IMG/VR virus record: IMGVR_UViG_3300027987_000212
Coordinates: 1 to 64,000 of that record
Length of the DNA stretch: 64,000 nucleotides
Source of the DNA: a virus
Strand: one strand, 5' to 3'
Shown here piece by piece: positions 24,415-33,152 of this stretch (position 1 is its first letter; every line of letters begins with the position of its first letter). A model generated the notes under the pieces. That model made no database searches. It was not told the DNA's origin and saw only the letters and a program-made list of their open reading frames with translations. The position numbers and the translations under genes were made by a program.

Positions 24415-25701
24415 ATGGCCGCTAGAAAAACAACCCCCAGTACAAGCACCTCAGCAACCGGCGACCTCATCGATGCAGAGGTCCCCGATGCTACCCAGCA
24501 CATCGACGATATCCTCAAGGTAGCCCTGTTCACTCCTTTAGGTAGCCCCAAAGACCCAGAGTGTCGTTGGGGCTTGCCCACAATCTTCTGGGGTGGGTCA
24601 GGTATAGCCAAGTCTGAGCGCATTGAACAAATAGCGGCAGCGGCGGCGTTACCCTACGGAGTAATATTCCCCGCCCAACATCCGCCGGAGGACTTCTCGG
24701 GTGCCTTGGTTCCCGGCAAAGACGGTACCCCCCAAATGTACTGCACACTACCCTACGTTCAACGGCTGGCTGCACTAGGTAAAGGGCTGCTCTTCATTGA
24801 TGAAGCCAGCGGCGCATCGCCAGCCGTGCAAGGCGCAATGCTAGGTTTCGTCAACGACCGACGAGCGGGTGAGTTGGTCCTGCCTGGCAAAGTGCGGTTG
24901 CTGCTTGCAGCTAACCCACCCAAGTACTCGGCAGGTGGATGGCGGCTCTCGGCACCCTCCGCCAATCGCTTGACCCACTTCAAAGTTCGCGCCCCTTCTG
25001 GTGCCGCTTGGGCAGATTGGCTCATCACGGAGGGCATGAAGGAAAGTGTGGCCGTTACGTTATTCGAGCAGACAGTCATCAACAACTGGGCTCGCTGCTA
25101 CTCTCGCATCAAAGGGTTGGGCGCTGGATTCATGCGAGTCAACAGTGCCGCATTGTACCAACAACCCGAACACAACAATCCCCAGTCGGGGTATTGCTGG
25201 CCCTCTCCTCGTACGTGGGTACGTGGGCTACGCGCAGCTGCCACCGCAGAAGCCTTAGGACTATCTGAGGCTGTTCGTGACCTCATGTTGGAGGGGTGCG
25301 TGGGACCGGGCGTCATCACCGAGTTCTTAAAGTGGGTCAAGGCAAACGACTTACCACTACCCGAGCAGGTACTGATTCGGGGTGGCTGGGTCCCTAACCC
25401 GCATCGTGTTGACATCAACTATGCAGTGGTCACCTCCTGTACTTCCTACGTACTCGAGCAACAGCTACCACCAGAGCAGGTAGCCCTAGCTACTAGCTGC
25501 TGGAAACTGGCAAAAGCGCTCGTAGACAACCACTTAGCAGACCTCGCATTCCAAGCGGCTACTACGCTGATACGCGCCAAGTTGGGGACAAACAGCATAC
25601 ACAAGGACCACAACTTGAAGAACGCTGCCTTCGAGTGCATATCCTTGTTCACTGACCCCAAGTACGCCAGCCTGGCAGAGATGGCGGGCAGCGACTCATG
25701 A
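24415..25701 (+). CDS. MoxR-type AAA+ ATPase, 428 aa
   Basis: Walker A GGSGIAKS at residues 60-67, Walker B LLFIDEAS at 125-132, and a sensor-1-like Asn in RLLLAANPP at about 161-169. The segment EDFSGALVPG is typical of MoxR/RavA-like ATPases that remodel metal-dependent or other complexes with a VWA partner. ATG after AGGAG; stop overlaps the VWA gene by 4 bases, and together they form the classic MoxR-VWA pair. In cellular pairs the ATPase acts as a chaperone for assembly or metal insertion; the phage target is unknown. Confidence 0.85.
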   Translation: MAARKTTPSTSTSATGDLIDAEVPDATQHIDDILKVALFTPLGSPKDPECRWGLPTIFWGGSGIAKSERIEQIAAAAALPYGVIFPAQHPPEDFSGALVPGKDGTPQMYCTLPYVQRLAALGKGLLFIDEASGASPAVQGAMLGFVNDRRAGELVLPGKVRLLLAANPPKYSAGGWRLSAPSANRLTHFKVRAPSGAAWADWLITEGMKESVAVTLFEQTVINNWARCYSRIKGLGAGFMRVNSAALYQQPEHNNPQSGYCWPSPRTWVRGLRAAATAEALGLSEAVRDLMLEGCVGPGVITEFLKWVKANDLPLPEQVLIRGGWVPNPHRVDINYAVVTSCTSYVLEQQLPPEQVALATSCWKLAKALVDNHLADLAFQAATTLIRAKLGTNSIHKDHNLKNAAFECISLFTDPKYASLAEMAGSDS

Positions 25702-26972
25702 GAATCGTCCCACATACTGACCCTACGATAGGGGACGCCCAGATAGCGCTTGCCGAGGCCAGGCTATACGTCAGGTCGTACGCTATCTACTTCTTCTCGA
25801 CTGCGCTGCAGTTGGTGCCTGTATGGGTAGAGGGCTTAGGCACCTTAGGCGTCACTAAACAGCTCGTACTCGCCATCGACCCTGTGTGGTTCACGCAGCA
25901 CACCTCCAAGAAAATGCTTGGAGGCCTTCTTGCCCATGAGATACTCCACGTGAAGCAAGACCTTGCGCGCCTAGATGCCCTAGAGGACAAAAACCGCGCA
26001 AACATCGCTGCCGATATCGTAGTCAACGACATGCTCCTGTCCGCGATGGACCGGGACAACTCAGGTATCTTGCACCCTATCTGGGAGTTACCTGAGGGCG
26101 CCTACACCAGCCAGAAGCTGGGGCTACCTCCGAACAAAACCATCGAAGAGTACTACGCTCTGCTGGAAGACACGAGCATCCCAACTCTCGGCGCATGCCA
26201 AGGATGTTGCGGTAGTCTGGCCGGTACCCCTTTTCCAGGTGACTTGGAAGAAGAACTCAACAGCCTTGTAGGTCGCAGTGAAGCTGACGTACGCACAGTC
26301 AAGCAAGAGCTGAACAACGCGCTGAAGGAATACGCAGAAGGTGCTGGGCGCGGGAAGCTGCCAGCAGGGCTGGAGGTCTTCATCGACTACGAAGACACTC
26401 CGAAAGTCGTTCCCTGGCGTGAGTTGCTGAACGCTAGCCTCTATGCGACATTTGGGATACTCATCGCAGGCTCGACTGACTATTCCCGCCGCAGGCCCTC
26501 CAAACGCTCGTACATGCGAGGCATCATCCTGCCCGGGTTAGTCTCGTACATGCCGGTACTGTGCATCATCGAGGATACCTCGGGCTCAATGGGGGAAAGA
26601 CAGCTGCAGGTATCTCGTGCGGAAACCTGCTCAGTACTGGAGCAGTTAGGCCTTACCCACGTTCACCACGTGAACGCAGACGTCGAACCGGACTACTCTG
26701 GCTACCTCACCTTGCAGGAGCTACAGGAGCTACCTGTGGTAGGCCGCGGTGGTACTGACTTCCGGCCGGCCCTCGAAGCAGCCCTCGCACTAGTACCTAA
26801 ACCCCAAGCCATCATCTACATGACAGACGGCGATGGTACTGCTCCTGCGTCGCCGCCTCCAGACGTCGAGGTAATCTGGTGTATCGTCCCCTCACCTCAC
26901 CGCCGCATGCCAGCAAAGTGGGGTACCGTCGTCATCATGAGTGACGACCCAAACGTGCGAAGGGGCTACTAG
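25698..26972 (+). CDS. metallopeptidase-like/VWA domain protein (DUF2201-type), 424 aa
   Basis: The N-terminal domain has an HExxH zinc motif, AHEILHVKQDL, with the two His at residues 80 and 84, followed by NIAADIVVNDMLL, as in the predicted metallopeptidase domain (DUF2201). The middle has ACQGCCGS near 167. The C-terminal VWA domain has a MIDAS at 293-297 (DTSGS, in IIEDTSGSMGE), GRGGTDFRPAL and IYMTDGDG. Coupled by ATGA to the MoxR ATPase. Likely acts with it on a protein complex; whether it is an active protease cannot be told from sequence. Confidence 0.85.
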   Translation: MRIVPHTDPTIGDAQIALAEARLYVRSYAIYFFSTALQLVPVWVEGLGTLGVTKQLVLAIDPVWFTQHTSKKMLGGLLAHEILHVKQDLARLDALEDKNRANIAADIVVNDMLLSAMDRDNSGILHPIWELPEGAYTSQKLGLPPNKTIEEYYALLEDTSIPTLGACQGCCGSLAGTPFPGDLEEELNSLVGRSEADVRTVKQELNNALKEYAEGAGRGKLPAGLEVFIDYEDTPKVVPWRELLNASLYATFGILIAGSTDYSRRRPSKRSYMRGIILPGLVSYMPVLCIIEDTSGSMGERQLQVSRAETCSVLEQLGLTHVHHVNADVEPDYSGYLTLQELQELPVVGRGGTDFRPALEAALALVPKPQAIIYMTDGDGTAPASPPPDVEVIWCIVPSPHRRMPAKWGTVVIMSDDPNVRRGY

Positions 26973-27050
26973 CAACGAAGATACGAACCAGCGTACCACC
27001 CGACGGCATACCGGCACCAAACCAGCCGCCGAAGCGCGCTGCATGATGGA

Positions 27051-27072
27051 CGAGGGGGCAACCCCTCGTTTT
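27051..27072. terminator. strong bidirectional intrinsic terminator
   Basis: CGAGGGG, loop GCAA, CCCCTCG, then TTTT. It lies between the stop of the VWA gene (plus, 26972) and the stop of the portal gene (minus, 27082). The perfect stem, tetraloop and T-run fit a rho-independent terminator for the rightward block; the reverse direction has fewer T residues. Confidence 0.8.
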
Positions 27073-27081
27073 AGCCCCGCG

Positions 27082-29067
27082 TCACACCGTAGCAGCCGCT
27101 CGACGTGGTGGCAGCTTGTTTGGTAGCGGAGTCATGTTGACCTGGGTCGCCGCCTCACCGGCAGCACCTAGCCCAGCGACTCCCGCAGGCTGGGACTTCT
27201 GCATCTCTCTCGCAAACTGCACTACGAGTTGCGCCAACTCGGGGTTCTGCGACTGTAGGTTCTGGATGACTTGCTCATGATACTCGGGGGGCATCGCGAG
27301 TAGCTGCTGAGCCAAGCTCTGTGCCAAGTCGACGATGGACATGCCCGCCTGCCCCGGCTGACCCTGCCGCGCCGTCTGCCCTCCGCCCCCCAGTTGGTTG
27401 GTCATGTCCTGGCTCAAGCTCAACGCGCTGGTCATATCCGGGGAGATACCGCCCTCGGGGCCCCCAGGCTCCCCAGGCGCATTACCCGCGGTAGCCGCTG
27501 CTTGTAGCGTCTCATTCATCTTGGCTTGTGCCTTGGCCATGATGAGCTGAGCTTCTGCCTGAATCTTGGCTAGAGCCACTTGCTGCCCCTTGGCTGCCTC
27601 GAACCGCTGAGCAGTCTCGGCAAGCATCAATTGGTCTTCATCGGCTTGGTCCAAGTCGATGTCAGCTAGGAGCGTCGTGTCAGATATCTTTTGTGCCTGG
27701 TTGAGCTGGAACAAGTAGGCCTTACGCTGGATGTCATCCGCCATTTTGAATGGCTTGAAGCGAATCTTCACCCGAGGCCAACCCATGTACGAGCACACCA
27801 TCTGCGCTACCCAGTTGGCTTGCTGTCGCTGCCGAAGAATGTAGTTGAGGAACGAGTTCTCCAGCATCCTCATCGAAACGTTGCTACCGGAGTAACTCAA
27901 CCCTCCGTAGATGAATTCACGAGGGACACCTAACCCAGCCAGAATCTGGTCACTGATGGCCTGCATCTCAGGAGTCAACAGCAGTGCGCGCCCATCGCCC
28001 CCGATAGTCTGGTTGCCGATAGGAATGGGCAGGATGGGGATGTAGTTGTTGTCCAGCCGCCAGCGCGCAATCTCTGCAGCCACGTGTTCACGCCAACTTG
28101 TGAGGTCGACGGTAGTGTACGGGTCGCTCGAACCAGAACCCGCCTGAGGAAACACGACGCGTAGCGGTACTATGTGCTCCGCGAGGATAGCCTCATTGGC
28201 CTTCTTCATCAGCTGCAAGTAAAACGTGTCCTTCAGGACCGGCATCACCATAGGGATGCCCCAGCCACGGTCTTGCTGCGCCAATGTCGGGCGCTTCATG
28301 TGGAAGAAGTTGTCCTTACTGAACACCACTCCCTTGTTCTCGCGTATCGCTTGAATGAAGACTTGCGGTATTCCCTCTACCGCTTCTTTCTTCCCGATGA
28401 GCACGTCGTTCCGCACCGTCTGAGGGATGACGTAGAAGTACGTGGACTCGCCGGTGACCTCGTTGTACGAGACCTCCACATGCTCACAGTTCCAACGAAT
28501 CAAACGAATGCCACTCGCATTGCGGTAGAAGTAGTCCTTGGCTTCTGCATCGCCCACCTGGTGGCACCTTGGGCAGGTGAGTCGGAACGTGTTGTTGGTG
28601 AACAGCCAATACTGTCGAATCTTGTCGGCTCGCTCTTGTAGCCCACAAGATGTGCACCGCAGGTACTTCTTGAAGGGGAAGCCGAGACTACTCATGCTGT
28701 TCCCGTAGCAGTGGTAGTCCAGACCGCACTCCACCTGGTAGCTTCGGTAGTTCAGGTGGTCATGAAAGTACTCGTCAACGCGCTCCCGCACACGTCGGTC
28801 GGGATGCTCCACCACCAAGTCAGTGATGGGATACTCTGCGCACTTGAAGATGGCGGCATTGATGAGCGGGTTGGTCAGGCAGTAGTAGCGACACCAGCGA
28901 AAGAGCTGCTTGACCGTAGCGGGCAAGTAGGTGTGCGCGATGTCGAAGTACGGCGAGGGGTAGTTCACCCCATTGGCTAGGCTGCCCTGAATACGCCCGC
29001 GCGAAGGGGCAAAGCGAAGAGCAGACGAGGCTCCCGCGCCGAACGAGAAGTTGCCGGGGATACTCAT
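27082..29067 (-). CDS. portal protein with zinc-ribbon insertion, 661 aa
   Basis: Portal-type features: early FDIAHTYLPATVKQLFRWCR, a central NFFHMKRPTLAQQDRGWGIP stretch leading to KDTFYLQLMKKANEAILAEH, then ILAGLGVPREFIYGG, the conserved late segment of phage portals, and a long helical C-terminus with a Gln/Gly/Pro-rich tail. Unusual: CTSC at 138-141 and CPRC at 165-168 form a zinc ribbon within the N-terminal domain. Last gene of the head operon, in ATGA overlap with the gene upstream. Forms the DNA entry ring of the capsid. Confidence 0.85.
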   Translation of the reverse strand: MSIPGNFSFGAGASSALRFAPSRGRIQGSLANGVNYPSPYFDIAHTYLPATVKQLFRWCRYYCLTNPLINAAIFKCAEYPITDLVVEHPDRRVRERVDEYFHDHLNYRSYQVECGLDYHCYGNSMSSLGFPFKKYLRCTSCGLQERADKIRQYWLFTNNTFRLTCPRCHQVGDAEAKDYFYRNASGIRLIRWNCEHVEVSYNEVTGESTYFYVIPQTVRNDVLIGKKEAVEGIPQVFIQAIRENKGVVFSKDNFFHMKRPTLAQQDRGWGIPMVMPVLKDTFYLQLMKKANEAILAEHIVPLRVVFPQAGSGSSDPYTTVDLTSWREHVAAEIARWRLDNNYIPILPIPIGNQTIGGDGRALLLTPEMQAISDQILAGLGVPREFIYGGLSYSGSNVSMRMLENSFLNYILRQRQQANWVAQMVCSYMGWPRVKIRFKPFKMADDIQRKAYLFQLNQAQKISDTTLLADIDLDQADEDQLMLAETAQRFEAAKGQQVALAKIQAEAQLIMAKAQAKMNETLQAAATAGNAPGEPGGPEGGISPDMTSALSLSQDMTNQLGGGGQTARQGQPGQAGMSIVDLAQSLAQQLLAMPPEYHEQVIQNLQSQNPELAQLVVQFAREMQKSQPAGVAGLGAAGEAATQVNMTPLPNKLPPRRAAATV

Positions 29068-30122
29068 GAGAACGCCTCACTGTCGATGTTGCCGGTAGTC
29101 CGGTCGGAGTATGTCCGCTCAGCCGGTACCGCCGCGGAGCCCTCGGCGACCAACGAAGCACTACTGTGCGCAGGTGACGTCTGGTGTGCCAGCCGTCGGC
29201 GAGCCTTGTCCCCCACCTTCCCCACCAAACCCCCAAGTACGCCAGCTACGGGTGCAGCAACTAGCGTAGCTGCCGTCGGAAGCGGCCCAGCCATCAACGG
29301 CAACGACGTCCCCACAGCCTCCCCAACGCGCTCGAGCCTTCCCTTCGAACCGTTGTCAGACCCTCGCGCAGCACCCAGCGCTTGAACCCCTGTCCCGCCG
29401 TACACCAATGCGCGCATGCCCGGACTAGTCGAGTGCCACTGCTCTCCAAATCCAGCCTTCAAGGCATCAACGGGGGAGCTACGCAGGGCTCGCGCGTACC
29501 CAGGCAAACTCGTGAGCCCCATGTTCTCAGCCTTCACCGCTGCCTCGTGGGCTTTGGCTGCCCTGTGAAGGCCCTTCGTAGCGCCAGACACCCCCTGCCC
29601 GGCACCCCGCGCCTTTCGCAGAGCATCAGCGGCCGAAACCAGCTCTCGTGCGCTCGCGTCTCCACCCCCGCCGATAGCACGTAAGCCCTTTTGTGGCAAC
29701 CAGCCGGTCAAGCCATGTACCTGCCGCTGTCCGAAGCGCGCGCCAGCGCCCAGACCTGGTGCCCGCAGAAGCGTTTCCGCAGCCCCTGGAGCTGCCGCAC
29801 CTGCCGCGGTACCCACCAAACCGCCCACAGCTCCGCCACGCACGGCGCCCCGCACACCGCTGTCCAACGCCTGTAGCGCCGCATCCCCCACACCTGCCCC
29901 CTGCCGTCGCGCCGTCGCGTAACCCTGCACGCCTCCGCCGACCGCCCCCAACCCCGCCCCGGCCAAAGCTCCCGCACCCAAGCCACTACCAGCACCCCAC
30001 ACGCCACGACGTAGGCCCGGAGAGGTTGCCAAGCGTTTGGCTGTCGCCAAAAGAGCGGCACCCCCTGCCTGCTTCACCAACGATTGGCTGAACCCTTCAA
30101 TGAACTCAACCGACAACGTCAT
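29064..30122 (-). CDS. Gly/Ala-rich virion-operon protein, 352 aa
   Basis: Starts VEFIEGFSQSLVKQAGG. Very rich in Gly, Ala and Arg with repeated glycine zippers (GAGSGLGAGALAGAGLGAVG; GGAVGGLVGTAAGAAAPGAA) that could form membrane-active or tightly packed helices, as in the 907-aa protein. ATGA overlaps on both sides. May be an internal or ejected protein. No enzymatic motif. Confidence 0.6.
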   Translation of the reverse strand: MTLSVEFIEGFSQSLVKQAGGAALLATAKRLATSPGLRRGVWGAGSGLGAGALAGAGLGAVGGGVQGYATARRQGAGVGDAALQALDSGVRGAVRGGAVGGLVGTAAGAAAPGAAETLLRAPGLGAGARFGQRQVHGLTGWLPQKGLRAIGGGGDASARELVSAADALRKARGAGQGVSGATKGLHRAAKAHEAAVKAENMGLTSLPGYARALRSSPVDALKAGFGEQWHSTSPGMRALVYGGTGVQALGAARGSDNGSKGRLERVGEAVGTSLPLMAGPLPTAATLVAAPVAGVLGGLVGKVGDKARRRLAHQTSPAHSSASLVAEGSAAVPAERTYSDRTTGNIDSEAFS

Positions 30123-30985
30123 CGTAGTACCGCCGATTGCCGAAGAAATCGACTACGGCTGTCTTCTAGCTCTCGATGAATGGAGAGTAGTCGCCGCAGT
30201 TGCTCATCCTCTACCGTAGCACGGGTAGGGGAGGTACCGGCTACCGCCTGTGGCCAACGTCGCATCACCTCAGCACAATCCACGACCAAGTCATGTGTAT
30301 CGATGGTGATGAAATCTGCAGGAGGGATAGTGCAAAGAATACCATCGAGCTTCCAAGCTATCGCCAGGAAAGCCTTGACCTCCTCTGACCACTCAACGTC
30401 CTGTCGTACCCTGTTGAAGAGGTCAATGGCTACCAGACTCTGAGCAGCCGTTGGCGCCTGCATGACATCGAAGTCTGGGAGCACTCCCGTCAAGGCCATA
30501 CAGCACCAGGTAAACACCTCCCACTCCGTCCAAGGTGAGGTAGCTAGATGCAGCGTCCGCACTGCCTGAAGCTTGTGCAGGTTCAACTCACTCACCTCGG
30601 ACGTACTAAAGTCCCGAGGCAGTGCGACTGCCAACGTCTCAGGCTCCCAGTAGAACCACTCCGGCCCATACCGCCTGAGAAGCAGTATGTCCAAAATCAG
30701 CGGATGGGTATCTGGACGCTGGAAGAGCCCAGACGTACTTGCCGTCTTCTCCTCGACTTCTTCCGTGGGCTCCTCATCACTTTCGGTAGTCTCGATGAGC
30801 TCAGTGGTTCCCTCGAGTTCATCGACATCCCCCTCATCGTCCTCCAGACCCACGGCGGGCATCCTCGCTACTGCTTCCTTCAACGTCTCAGTAGTAGCAT
30901 CTCGAGACAGCCCGCGCAGGGCCTGAAGGAAGCTCTCTTCAGGAGTCACAGCACGCTCATGCAGATGTTGGGTCTCGTCCAGCAT
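30119..30985 (-). CDS. head-operon protein, 288 aa
   Basis: N-terminal 95 residues are acidic and probably disordered (DDEGDVDELEGTTELIET; SDEEPTEEVEEKTASTSGLF). After that comes a compact helical domain with Trp-rich segments (RRYGPEWFYWEPETLAVALP; SPWTEWEVFTWCCMALTG). Overlaps the upstream gene by 29 bases and the downstream one by 4. The order 'acidic protein, Gly-rich protein, portal' suggests head assembly. Identity unknown. Confidence 0.6.
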   Translation of the reverse strand: MLDETQHLHERAVTPEESFLQALRGLSRDATTETLKEAVARMPAVGLEDDEGDVDELEGTTELIETTESDEEPTEEVEEKTASTSGLFQRPDTHPLILDILLLRRYGPEWFYWEPETLAVALPRDFSTSEVSELNLHKLQAVRTLHLATSPWTEWEVFTWCCMALTGVLPDFDVMQAPTAAQSLVAIDLFNRVRQDVEWSEEVKAFLAIAWKLDGILCTIPPADFITIDTHDLVVDCAEVMRRWPQAVAGTSPTRATVEDEQLRRLLSIHRELEDSRSRFLRQSAVLR

Positions 30986-31844
30986 TGTCGGTAGCTAGTC
31001 TAGCTACCACCTTTTTCTGCGGCGCGGGGAGGGAATTGAAGATGCTTACCGGGTCTTTCTGGAACTCTCGAGCGAAGTCCTCGCCCCACACGGAAGCAAC
31101 CGCGCGGAATCCGCGCTTGGCGTACGCGTGTAACTGCTCCGAAGTCAGAAACTCGTTGCTCAGTAGGACTGACCCTTTTGGGGTGTCCGCCATGGACGTC
31201 TGCGCCGCCGTCTTCTCTCCGTAAACGGAGTAGTAGGGGTCGACTAGTGCCCGGTCGTACAGCTCACTCAACCCGGCAAGTTTGTCGTACTCCTCGATGA
31301 GGCAACACAGACTCTCTGGGTCGAGCGCACCTTCCTGCACCAGCACACTCGCCGTCTTTACCGCACCCAAAGCAGCCAAGTACATCTCGTCCGTGGTAAG
31401 CCGCTCCCGTGCCTCGAGGGCCGCGCTCAACTCTACTGCAGGTGCGACACCCTCCGACCCGTACTTGCGTACATCCGCAGAAACAGGGATACCCAAGGCA
31501 CCCGCACGCTTGACCAAGTTCACGCAGTACTCACGTCGGTGCACCGGAGCAAACGACCCCCGGTATTCCTCGAAGTAAGCTGCCGCCGTCTTGACCTGCT
31601 CATAGCTGTCCAAGGGGTAGCGCGAACAACTGGGCAGCGCATAGTGCTGCGCATCCCGCAGGGAAGCAAGATGCGGCGCCTCTCCCTCGTCCAAGTTCAC
31701 GTAGGGGGTCACCGACGCCTCCTTGCGCACGGTATACGTGGGTGCCGTGGTCACCTTCTCTTTGGGTGGCGGAGCCCCGACAGGTGCTATGGGGGTACCT
31801 GACACCTCCGCACCCTTCAACAAGTACTGCTCGAGCTCGCTCAT
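30957..31844 (-). CDS. head-operon protein with KTA motifs, 295 aa
   Basis: ATG at 31844, 1 base after the upstream stop; a longer frame starting at GTG 31910 overlaps the neighbour and is less likely. Contains three KTA motifs (VKTAAAY, VKTASVL, EKTAAQT) plus RKEASVTP. The protein is helical with a Pro-rich segment after residue 15 and Cys in a CCLIEEYDKLAG stretch. Possibly a virion or scaffold-like protein; no recognised family. Confidence 0.65.
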   Translation of the reverse strand: MSELEQYLLKGAEVSGTPIAPVGAPPPKEKVTTAPTYTVRKEASVTPYVNLDEGEAPHLASLRDAQHYALPSCSRYPLDSYEQVKTAAAYFEEYRGSFAPVHRREYCVNLVKRAGALGIPVSADVRKYGSEGVAPAVELSAALEARERLTTDEMYLAALGAVKTASVLVQEGALDPESLCCLIEEYDKLAGLSELYDRALVDPYYSVYGEKTAAQTSMADTPKGSVLLSNEFLTSEQLHAYAKRGFRAVASVWGEDFAREFQKDPVSIFNSLPAPQKKVVARLATDNAGRDPTSA

Positions 31845-31845
31845 T

Positions 31846-32334
31846 TCAAACTCCTTGCTGCGCCCGCCGCGCTTTGAGCTCAGCAGGAGTGAGGACAATA
31901 CCACCTGCACCCTTTGCCGCCTGAAGATTCGCCTTCGTCTCGCGCACAGCGCCGGGCCCCATCAATGCCGCGTTCACAAGACCGATAGTACCAAGAGCCA
32001 CCTTAGTGAGAAGTTCCGGCGCCTGAACGTCGTACCAATCGCAGCCCACGAGGAGGTTAGCCGCAGCTAGCTTCTGTACTTCGAGCGGTAGTCGGTGACC
32101 TGTGCGCAAGAAGTAAGCAACGCTCAGCTTCGTCTCATCCTCCGTCGCCATTGCGAACTTCCGCATCTGCGACTTTCCGGTGTCCACCAGCGCAAACAAG
32201 TCATCCGGTAAATAGCTGCGCTCCTCCGACGATAAGAGCGTTGCGTGCTTGACTAGCCCTTCCTCTGGAGTGCCCGTCAACAGCGCCCCTCCATCATCGT
32301 AGTAGTCCAGAATCAATCCACTGAGCTTGTCCAT
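31846..32334 (-). CDS. head-operon first gene, 162 aa
   Basis: The start is set at ATG 32334, which follows ACGGAGGAGACCAC, a clear ribosome-binding site. The annotated longer frame begins in the intergenic promoter region. Helical protein starting DKLSGLILDYYDDGG, with VQKLAAANLLVGCDWYDVQA in the middle and a basic end. It leads the operon that finishes with the portal. Function unknown. Confidence 0.65.
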   Translation of the reverse strand: MDKLSGLILDYYDDGGALLTGTPEEGLVKHATLLSSEERSYLPDDLFALVDTGKSQMRKFAMATEDETKLSVAYFLRTGHRLPLEVQKLAAANLLVGCDWYDVQAPELLTKVALGTIGLVNAALMGPGAVRETKANLQAAKGAGGIVLTPAELKARRAQQGV

Positions 32335-32449
32335 GTGGTCTCCTCCGTAAGCGTACCTCACCCGCCCCCAGACAGGAAGTGTCCGGTATTCGCAGAACAG
32401 AACGGAGATAAGAATGTGGGTAGAAACGACTGCTAGGAGGTAGCACAGT
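32335..32449. promoter_or_regulatory. divergent intergenic region between the head operon and the proline-rich gene
   Basis: The 115 bases between the two divergent starts must drive at least the head operon leftward and the 222-aa gene rightward. GGAGATAAGAATG at 32404-32416 is one of the recurring GATAAG motifs, and TAGGAGG before the plus start is a strong ribosome-binding site. No certain -35/-10 pair. Confidence 0.5.
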
Positions 32450-33118
32450 ATGACCACACCCGAGTCCTGGTCTTGTTACGGCAAAGACTGGGATGGTTCG
32501 AGCTCAGAGTGCGCGGGAGGGCTAGACCCCGTGTACAAACATCCCAATGGAACACAGCGACGTACTCGTTGTGCAGCTTTCGATAATTGCCGAGCCGCAA
32601 CGGAGCGCCAGAGAGTGCAACAACCACAAGTCCGAGCCCCCTACTTTCACCAACCCACGAACGTAGTTCCTTCCACAAACCTAGTGCGGCCCCAACACTC
32701 CGCCCCTCCAGTACCTCCGCCGCACCCGTTCCAACCAACGTTTACCCACTACCAAACACAATTCCAGCCTCCGCCAGTGATGCCCCCCATGATGCCCCCA
32801 ACCATGATGGCCCAACCGGGCAACCATGCAACCTGGGTACCGCCCCACGTAGCGCAATTTGGCCCTACGTATGTTCCGGCACAACAGCAGCAGTTTGGTG
32901 CGCAGATGCCGCACTACCTAACCGTGCCCGAACCAGTAGACGGAAGACCGTGGTATATACGACTGATTGCAGAGATAACACGTTCGATGCTCAAAGCAGC
33001 AGGCCACTCAACAGCGTCATTCTTTGACCACAATCCAATGAGGCACCATACCACTCCGCCACAGACAGCTGCGCAACAGCCCATTAGTCTGGCACAGACG
33101 GTAAACCCACAGAAGTAG
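32450..33118 (+). CDS. Cys-containing, Pro/Gln/Met-rich disordered protein, 222 aa
   Basis: Residues 1-48 have Cys at about 9, 21, 41 and 47 (WSCYGKDWDG; SSECAGG; TRCAAFDNCRAA) and look like a small folded zinc or disulfide domain. The rest is low-complexity: PPVPPPHPFQPTF, QPPPVMPPMMPPTMMAQPG, QQQQ. A basic amphipathic segment (RLIAEITRSMLKAAG) follows. It is a single-gene unit closed by the terminator at 33121. It shares proline-rich disorder with several replication-block proteins; function unknown. Confidence 0.65.
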   Translation: MTTPESWSCYGKDWDGSSSECAGGLDPVYKHPNGTQRRTRCAAFDNCRAATERQRVQQPQVRAPYFHQPTNVVPSTNLVRPQHSAPPVPPPHPFQPTFTHYQTQFQPPPVMPPMMPPTMMAQPGNHATWVPPHVAQFGPTYVPAQQQQFGAQMPHYLTVPEPVDGRPWYIRLIAEITRSMLKAAGHSTASFFDHNPMRHHTTPPQTAAQQPISLAQTVNPQK

Positions 33119-33120
33119 GA

Positions 33121-33146
33121 AGGGCCCTTCGGGGCCCCCACTTTTT
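33121..33146 (+). terminator. intrinsic terminator after the proline-rich gene
   Basis: GGGCCC, loop TTCG, GGGCCC, extended by further C residues, then an A-C step and TTTTT. It ends only 6 bases before the start of the next gene at 33153, so the SF2 helicase gene needs either read-through or its own transcription start nearby. Confidence 0.85.
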
Positions 33147-33152
33147 CATGCT

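Noticed and set aside
22919-32357. AGCGTACC present in both divergent intergenic regions (22919-22926, 32350-32357)
   Set aside because: Distances to the minus starts differ, and the same word occurs elsewhere (about 26987, 50244), in keeping with generally high GTAC use.
32485-32520. GGTTCGA-containing stretch considered as a tRNA T-arm
   Set aside because: No acceptor stem, D-arm or anticodon arm fits; it lies inside the proline-rich gene.
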